DNA from: an uncultured Clostridia bacterium
GTDB lineage: Bacteria; Bacillota; Clostridia; Oscillospirales; Acutalibacteraceae
NCBI GenBank assembly: GCA_937877675.1
Contig: CALEIS010000024.1
Location: forward strand, 1 to 16,236
Reading direction: 5' to 3'
Length of the DNA stretch: 16,236 nt
The translations under genes and the position numbers were made by a program. The notes below the pieces were generated by a model. That model was not told the DNA's origin. It did not search any database and saw only the letters and a program-made list of their open reading frames with translations. Below are positions 12,677 through 16,236 of this stretch, one piece after another (position 1 is the stretch's first letter; the number at the start of each line of letters is the position of its first letter).

Positions 12677-13891
12677 TTATTTGCAGAAATAATTTTTAAT
12701 TCTTTCTACTGCTTTGATTGTGTTTTCTGTTGAACCGAATGCTGTAAGTCGGAAATAACCTTCACCACTTGGACCGAAGCCTTCACCAGGAGTACCAACA
12801 ACCTGAATGTTTTCAAGAAGTGTGTCAAAGAATTCCCAGCTACTCATTCCGTCTGGAGTTTTGAGCCATACATAAGGTGAGTTTACTGCACCGTAAACTG
12901 TGAAACCGCATTCTTTAAGTCCGTTGTAGATAATCTTTGCATTGTTCTGATAATATGCGATGATTTCACGAACTTGCTTTTTGCCTTCTTCACTATAAAC
13001 AGCTTCTGCTGCTCTCTGTGTGATGTATGAAACACCATTGAATTTTGTAGCCTGACGACGAGCCCAAAGTGCATTGAGTTCAACACCATCAATCTTAATA
13101 TCGTGTGGAACAACTGTATAACCACAACGAACACCAGTAAAACCTGCTGTCTTTGAGAAACTTCTGAATTCGATTGCACAAGACTTTGCACCTTCGATTT
13201 CATAAATTGAGTGTGGAACATTATCTTCTGTTATGAATGCTTCATAAGCAGAGTCAAAAAGGATTACTGCGCCATTTTCATTTGCATAGTCAACCCATTT
13301 TTTGAGTTCGTCCTTTGTTGCAGCCATACCTGTTGGGTTGTTTGGGAAACAAAGGTAGATAATATCAACCTTTTCCTTTGGAAGTTCAGGTAAGAAATTG
13401 TTTTCAGCATTACATGGCATATAGTAGATATTGCTCCAGCCTTCTGCTGTTTTGTCGCCTGAACGACCACTCATAACATTTGTGTCAACATAAACAGGAT
13501 AAACAGGGTCACAAACTGCAACTTTATTGTCAGTTGAGAAAATATCACCGATATTACCACAGTCACTCTTTGCACCATCAGACACAAAGATTTCGCTATT
13601 GTCAAGTTCAACACCACGAGCTTTATAGTCATTTTCATTAATAGCATCTAAAAGCCATTTGTGACCATACTCAGGTGGATAACCCATAAATGTTTTTTCG
13701 TTAGCCATTTCCTCAACAGCCTTGTGCATAGCATCAATACAAGCACCTGCAAGTGGACGAGTAACGTCACCAATACCAAGACGGATAATTGGCTTGTCAG
13801 GATTTGCTGCTACATAAGCATTTACCTTTTTTGCAATGTTTGAGAAAAGGTAAGAACTTTGAATTTTTAAAAAGTTGTCATTTATTTTCAT
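12677..13891 (-). CDS. dapL: LL-diaminopimelate aminotransferase
   Basis: A 404-residue class I/II PLP aminotransferase that converts tetrahydrodipicolinate directly to LL-diaminopimelate using glutamate, replacing the DapD/C/E acyl steps. The opening MKINDNFLKIQSSYLF and LGIGDVTRPL (38-47) are characteristic of DapL. CFPNNPTG (181-188), DSAYEAF (213-219) and SFSKTAGFTGVRCGY carry the cofactor contacts, with Schiff-base Lys247. YFRLTAFGS near the C-terminus supplies the carboxylate-binding arginine. Length is typical. The ATG at 13891 has GGAGGGAC about 6 nt upstream and follows dapF after 23 nt, so its product (LL-DAP) would be passed to the epimerase encoded by the adjacent gene. The adjacency of dapF and dapL strongly supports the DapL assignment over generic aspartate aminotransferase. 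Confidence 0.95.
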   Translation of the reverse strand: MKINDNFLKIQSSYLFSNIAKKVNAYVAANPDKPIIRLGIGDVTRPLAGACIDAMHKAVEEMANEKTFMGYPPEYGHKWLLDAINENDYKARGVELDNSEIFVSDGAKSDCGNIGDIFSTDNKVAVCDPVYPVYVDTNVMSGRSGDKTAEGWSNIYYMPCNAENNFLPELPKEKVDIIYLCFPNNPTGMAATKDELKKWVDYANENGAVILFDSAYEAFITEDNVPHSIYEIEGAKSCAIEFRSFSKTAGFTGVRCGYTVVPHDIKIDGVELNALWARRQATKFNGVSYITQRAAEAVYSEEGKKQVREIIAYYQNNAKIIYNGLKECGFTVYGAVNSPYVWLKTPDGMSSWEFFDTLLENIQVVGTPGEGFGPSGEGYFRLTAFGSTENTIKAVERIKNYFCK

Positions 13892-13914
13892 AATTGTCCC
13901 TCCGACAATATTTT

Positions 13915-14748
13915 TTACATCTTTATTTCTCCCGTGAACACTTCTATTGCTTCACCAGTCAGATACACATTGTCACTTTCATGCCATCTGACTGACAAAA
14001 CTCCTCCACAGGTTTGGATTTTTACATCTTTATTTTTATCACAAACACCATTTATAATTGATGAAACTACCACAGCACAAGCACCTGTGCCACAAGCAAG
14101 TGTTTCACCACTACCTCTTTCCCACACACGGAATTTCAGATGATTTTCGTCTATGACCTCCACAAATTCTGTGTTAATTCTTTCAGGAAACATCTCGTGA
14201 TGTTCAAAAAGAGGTCCGATTTTGGCTAAATCTAATCTATCTACATCATCACAAAACACTACACAATGGGGATTTCCCATTCCGACGCAAGTAATTTTGT
14301 AATCCTTGTTTTCAATGTTAATAATTTGGTCCTTCACAACACTCATACCATATCGAGTGGGAATTTGACGGCCACTGAGAATGGGTTTCCCCATATTCAC
14401 CGTGCCACCAACAGCTTTTCCGTCTTTCACATGTAAATGGACCACTTTGACACCACTTAAAGTATCAATTTTTATTTTATCTCGTTTTATTCTGTTATCG
14501 AATATGTATTTTGCAACACAACGGATTGCATTTCCACACATTTCTGCTTCTGAACCGTCTGCATTATAGATGTTCATTGAACAATCCGCAATTATGGACG
14601 GTTTAATCAAAACAATACCATCAGCACCGATACCGAAATGCCTTTGACTTAAAGTTTTCGACAACTCTTCGGGATTTTCCACATTCTTTTGGAAACAGTC
14701 AATAAAAATATAGTCATTTCCTGCTCCGTGCATTTTAGTAAATTTCAT
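13915..14748 (-). CDS. dapF: Diaminopimelate epimerase
   Basis: A 277-residue cofactor-independent racemase converting LL-DAP to meso-DAP, needed for peptidoglycan and as lysine precursor. MKFTKMHGAGNDYIFID is the standard N-terminus. The two catalytic cysteines are Cys71 in ADGSEAEMCGNA and Cys219 in ETLACGTGAC, and the internal symmetry of two alpha/beta halves is expected. I chose the ATG at 14748 because family members begin MKFxKMHG. The ATG at 14766 would add six residues and has no ribosome binding site. The only plausible site for 14748 is the G-run at 14755-14759, which lies almost wholly inside the 3' arm of the hairpin at 14756-14789, so translation may be weak or conditional. It is followed by dapL. 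Confidence 0.95.
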   Translation of the reverse strand: MKFTKMHGAGNDYIFIDCFQKNVENPEELSKTLSQRHFGIGADGIVLIKPSIIADCSMNIYNADGSEAEMCGNAIRCVAKYIFDNRIKRDKIKIDTLSGVKVVHLHVKDGKAVGGTVNMGKPILSGRQIPTRYGMSVVKDQIINIENKDYKITCVGMGNPHCVVFCDDVDRLDLAKIGPLFEHHEMFPERINTEFVEVIDENHLKFRVWERGSGETLACGTGACAVVVSSIINGVCDKNKDVKIQTCGGVLSVRWHESDNVYLTGEAIEVFTGEIKM

Positions 14749-14755
14749 AGTAAGC

Positions 14756-14789
14756 CCCCACTGCATTTTTTACATTTTATGCAGTGGGG
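14756..14789 (-). promoter_or_regulatory. Hairpin covering the dapF ribosome binding site
   Basis: On the minus strand CCCCACTGCAT (14789-14779), a 12-nt A-rich loop and ATGCAGTGGGG (14766-14756) form a perfect 11-bp stem between glyA and dapF. The next bases are GCTTACT and the dapF ATG. No T-run follows, so it is not a standard terminator. It pairs the purine run that would bind the ribosome. Confidence 0.7.
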
Positions 14790-14804
14790 ATATTATTTTA
14801 TGAG

Positions 14805-16058
14805 TTATTCATATAAAGGATACTTTTTGCAAAGCTGGGCAACACCATTTGTGATGTACTCTTTCTGATTTTCAAAATCTGTAGCAGCAAGATAAATAAA
14901 CTCTGCAATCTTATCCATATCTTCTACCCCGAGACCTCTTGTTGTAACAGCAGGTGTACCAATTCTCACACCACTTGTTACAAATGGTTTTTCAGGGTCA
15001 TTTGGAATAGCATTTTTATTTGCAGTAATGTGAACTTCGTCAAGTCTGTGTTCAAGTTCTTTACCTGTAATACCAACTGAACGAAGGTCAACAAGCATAA
15101 GGTGATTATCTGTACCACCAGAAACGAGATTAATTCCTCTCTTTACAAGACCTTCTGCCAAAGCCTTTGCATTGTCAACAACTCTCTGCTGATATGCCTT
15201 GAAGTCATCATTCAATGCTTCACCAAAGCAAACTGCCTTACCTGCGATAATGTGCATTAAAGGACCACCCTGTGTGCCTGGGAAGATAGCCTTGTTGAAC
15301 TGCATACCAAATTCTTCGTCCTTGCAAAGGATGATACCACCACGAGGGCCACGAAGTGTCTTATGTGTTGTTGATGTAACAACATCCGCATAAGGTACTG
15401 GTGATGGGTGAAGACCTGCTGCAACAAGACCTGCAATATGAGCCATATCAACCATAAAGTAAGCACCAACGCTATGAGCGATATTTGCCATCTTTTCAAA
15501 GTCAATAACTCTTGGATATGCTGAAGCACCTGCAACAATGAGTTTTGGTTGACATTCCTTTGCCTTCTTTTCAAAAGCATCGTAGTCAAGGAAACCATTT
15601 TCGTCAACACCATAAGGCACAAAGTTATAGTATTTACCTGACATATTAACAGGTGAACCGTGAGTTAAGTGACCACCTTCTGCAAGGTTCATACCCATAA
15701 CTGTATCGCCTGGCTGAATAAGTGCAAAATAAACTGCCATATTTGCCTGAGCACCTGAGTGTGGCTGAACATTAACATAATTTGCACCGAAAAGCTTTTT
15801 AAGTCTGTCACGAGCAATATCTTCTACAATATCAACATGCTGACAGCCACCATAATATCTCTTTCCTGGATAACCTTCAGCATATTTATTTGTAAGAACA
15901 CTACCCATTGCAGCCATAACAGCAGGAGAAACAATGTTTTCACTTGCAATAAGTTCAAGATTTTCTCTCTGTCTTTTGAGTTCAAGACCCATAGCCGCTG
16001 CTACTTCAGGGTCAGTATTATTGATAAAACCGATAGAATCAATTAAGTTCTCAAACAT
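14805..16058 (-). CDS. glyA: Serine hydroxymethyltransferase
   Basis: A 417-residue PLP enzyme that converts serine and tetrahydrofolate to glycine and methylene-tetrahydrofolate, the main one-carbon source. Visible motifs are LIASENIVS (36-44), YAEGYPGKRYYGG (59-71), VDMAHIAGL (203-211) and the cofactor-lysine motif TSTTHKTLRGPRGG with Lys233. The length matches bacterial GlyA. The ATG at 16058 has AAGGAA about 8 nt upstream and begins 17 nt after the guaB stop codon, so the two are almost certainly co-transcribed; one-carbon units and glycine both feed purine synthesis. The reading frame is uninterrupted and all key motifs are present. Confidence 0.97.
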   Translation of the reverse strand: MFENLIDSIGFINNTDPEVAAAMGLELKRQRENLELIASENIVSPAVMAAMGSVLTNKYAEGYPGKRYYGGCQHVDIVEDIARDRLKKLFGANYVNVQPHSGAQANMAVYFALIQPGDTVMGMNLAEGGHLTHGSPVNMSGKYYNFVPYGVDENGFLDYDAFEKKAKECQPKLIVAGASAYPRVIDFEKMANIAHSVGAYFMVDMAHIAGLVAAGLHPSPVPYADVVTSTTHKTLRGPRGGIILCKDEEFGMQFNKAIFPGTQGGPLMHIIAGKAVCFGEALNDDFKAYQQRVVDNAKALAEGLVKRGINLVSGGTDNHLMLVDLRSVGITGKELEHRLDEVHITANKNAIPNDPEKPFVTSGVRIGTPAVTTRGLGVEDMDKIAEFIYLAATDFENQKEYITNGVAQLCKKYPLYE

Positions 16059-16075
16059 ATTTATTATTCCTTAAA

Positions 16076-16236
16076 TTATATATTTCCTGAATAGTTTGGA
16101 GCTTCCTTAGTGATATAAACGTCATGAGGATGGCTTTCTTTAAGACCTGCGTTTGTAATTCTAATGAACTTAGTTTTTGTTTTAAGTTCTTCGATTGTTG
16201 CACAACCACAGTAACCCATACCTGCTTTAAGACCAC
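16076..16236 (-). CDS. guaB: Inosine-5'-monophosphate dehydrogenase, C-terminal fragment
   Basis: Only the last 53 codons and the stop (TAA, 16076-16078) are inside the window; the gene enters from the right edge. The fragment contains GLKAGMGYCG, IEELKTKTKFIRIT, AGLKESHPHDV and ITKEAPNYS, the highly conserved tail of bacterial IMP dehydrogenase. GMGYCG corresponds to the GMGYTG/GMGYxG loop near the active-site flap, and SHPHDV is the family's C-terminal hallmark. The enzyme oxidises IMP to XMP, the first committed step to GTP. It lies directly upstream of glyA in the same direction. Confidence 0.93.
   Translation of the reverse strand, partial: GLKAGMGYCGCATIEELKTKTKFIRITNAGLKESHPHDVYITKEAPNYSGNI

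Overview
The window looks like chromosomal DNA of a low-GC Firmicute of the class Clostridia, probably Oscillospiraceae/Ruminococcaceae-like. This is inferred from AT-rich intergenic DNA, AGGAGG-type ribosome binding sites, the DapL route to meso-diaminopimelate, a clostridial-type ProS N-terminus and tandem zinc-ribbon membrane proteins. Almost all genes are on the minus strand and closely packed. The exception is one dehydrogenase gene on the plus strand (8328-9287). I see no tRNA or rRNA gene, no CRISPR array, no insertion sequence and no phage gene. No stretch longer than 300 bases lacks a gene.

Right end, read in the minus direction: the 3' end of guaB (IMP dehydrogenase) is followed by glyA (serine hydroxymethyltransferase), dapF and dapL, closed by a strong terminator at 12636-12670. 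This run links GTP synthesis, one-carbon supply and meso-DAP/lysine synthesis. A perfect 11-bp hairpin between glyA and dapF covers the only visible dapF ribosome binding site.

Middle: three adjacent genes (9317-12497) encode paralogous membrane proteins. Each has an N-terminal CxxC-x10-CxxC zinc ribbon, a disordered stretch, one membrane segment and an outer domain that differs between the three. The first two appear to share a promoter (12530-12559) and a terminator (10438-10472). The third has its own promoter and ends at a bidirectional terminator shared with the convergent dehydrogenase gene.

Centre-left: a divergent promoter region (8222-8290), containing a 10-bp triple repeat, separates the dehydrogenase from a minus-strand run. 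That run is a VTT/DedA-like membrane protein and a galactokinase-family kinase (overlapping by 20 nt), then two paralogous M42 aminopeptidases, a GNAT acetyltransferase, a YnbB-type methionine gamma-lyase-family PLP enzyme and a plant-type phosphohexomutase. From the peptidases onward, gaps are under 10 nt or the genes overlap, so co-translation is likely. acpP follows with its own near-consensus promoter, and then the first codons of proS.

The least explained structure is an approximately 80-bp imperfect palindromic repeat present twice, at 91-170 and 6099-6179. Both copies lie between minus-strand genes in the same orientation, and the fold is preserved where the sequences differ. Nothing here is clearly a new defence or mobile system. 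The repeat, the zinc-ribbon paralog cluster and the dapF hairpin are the items most worth following up.
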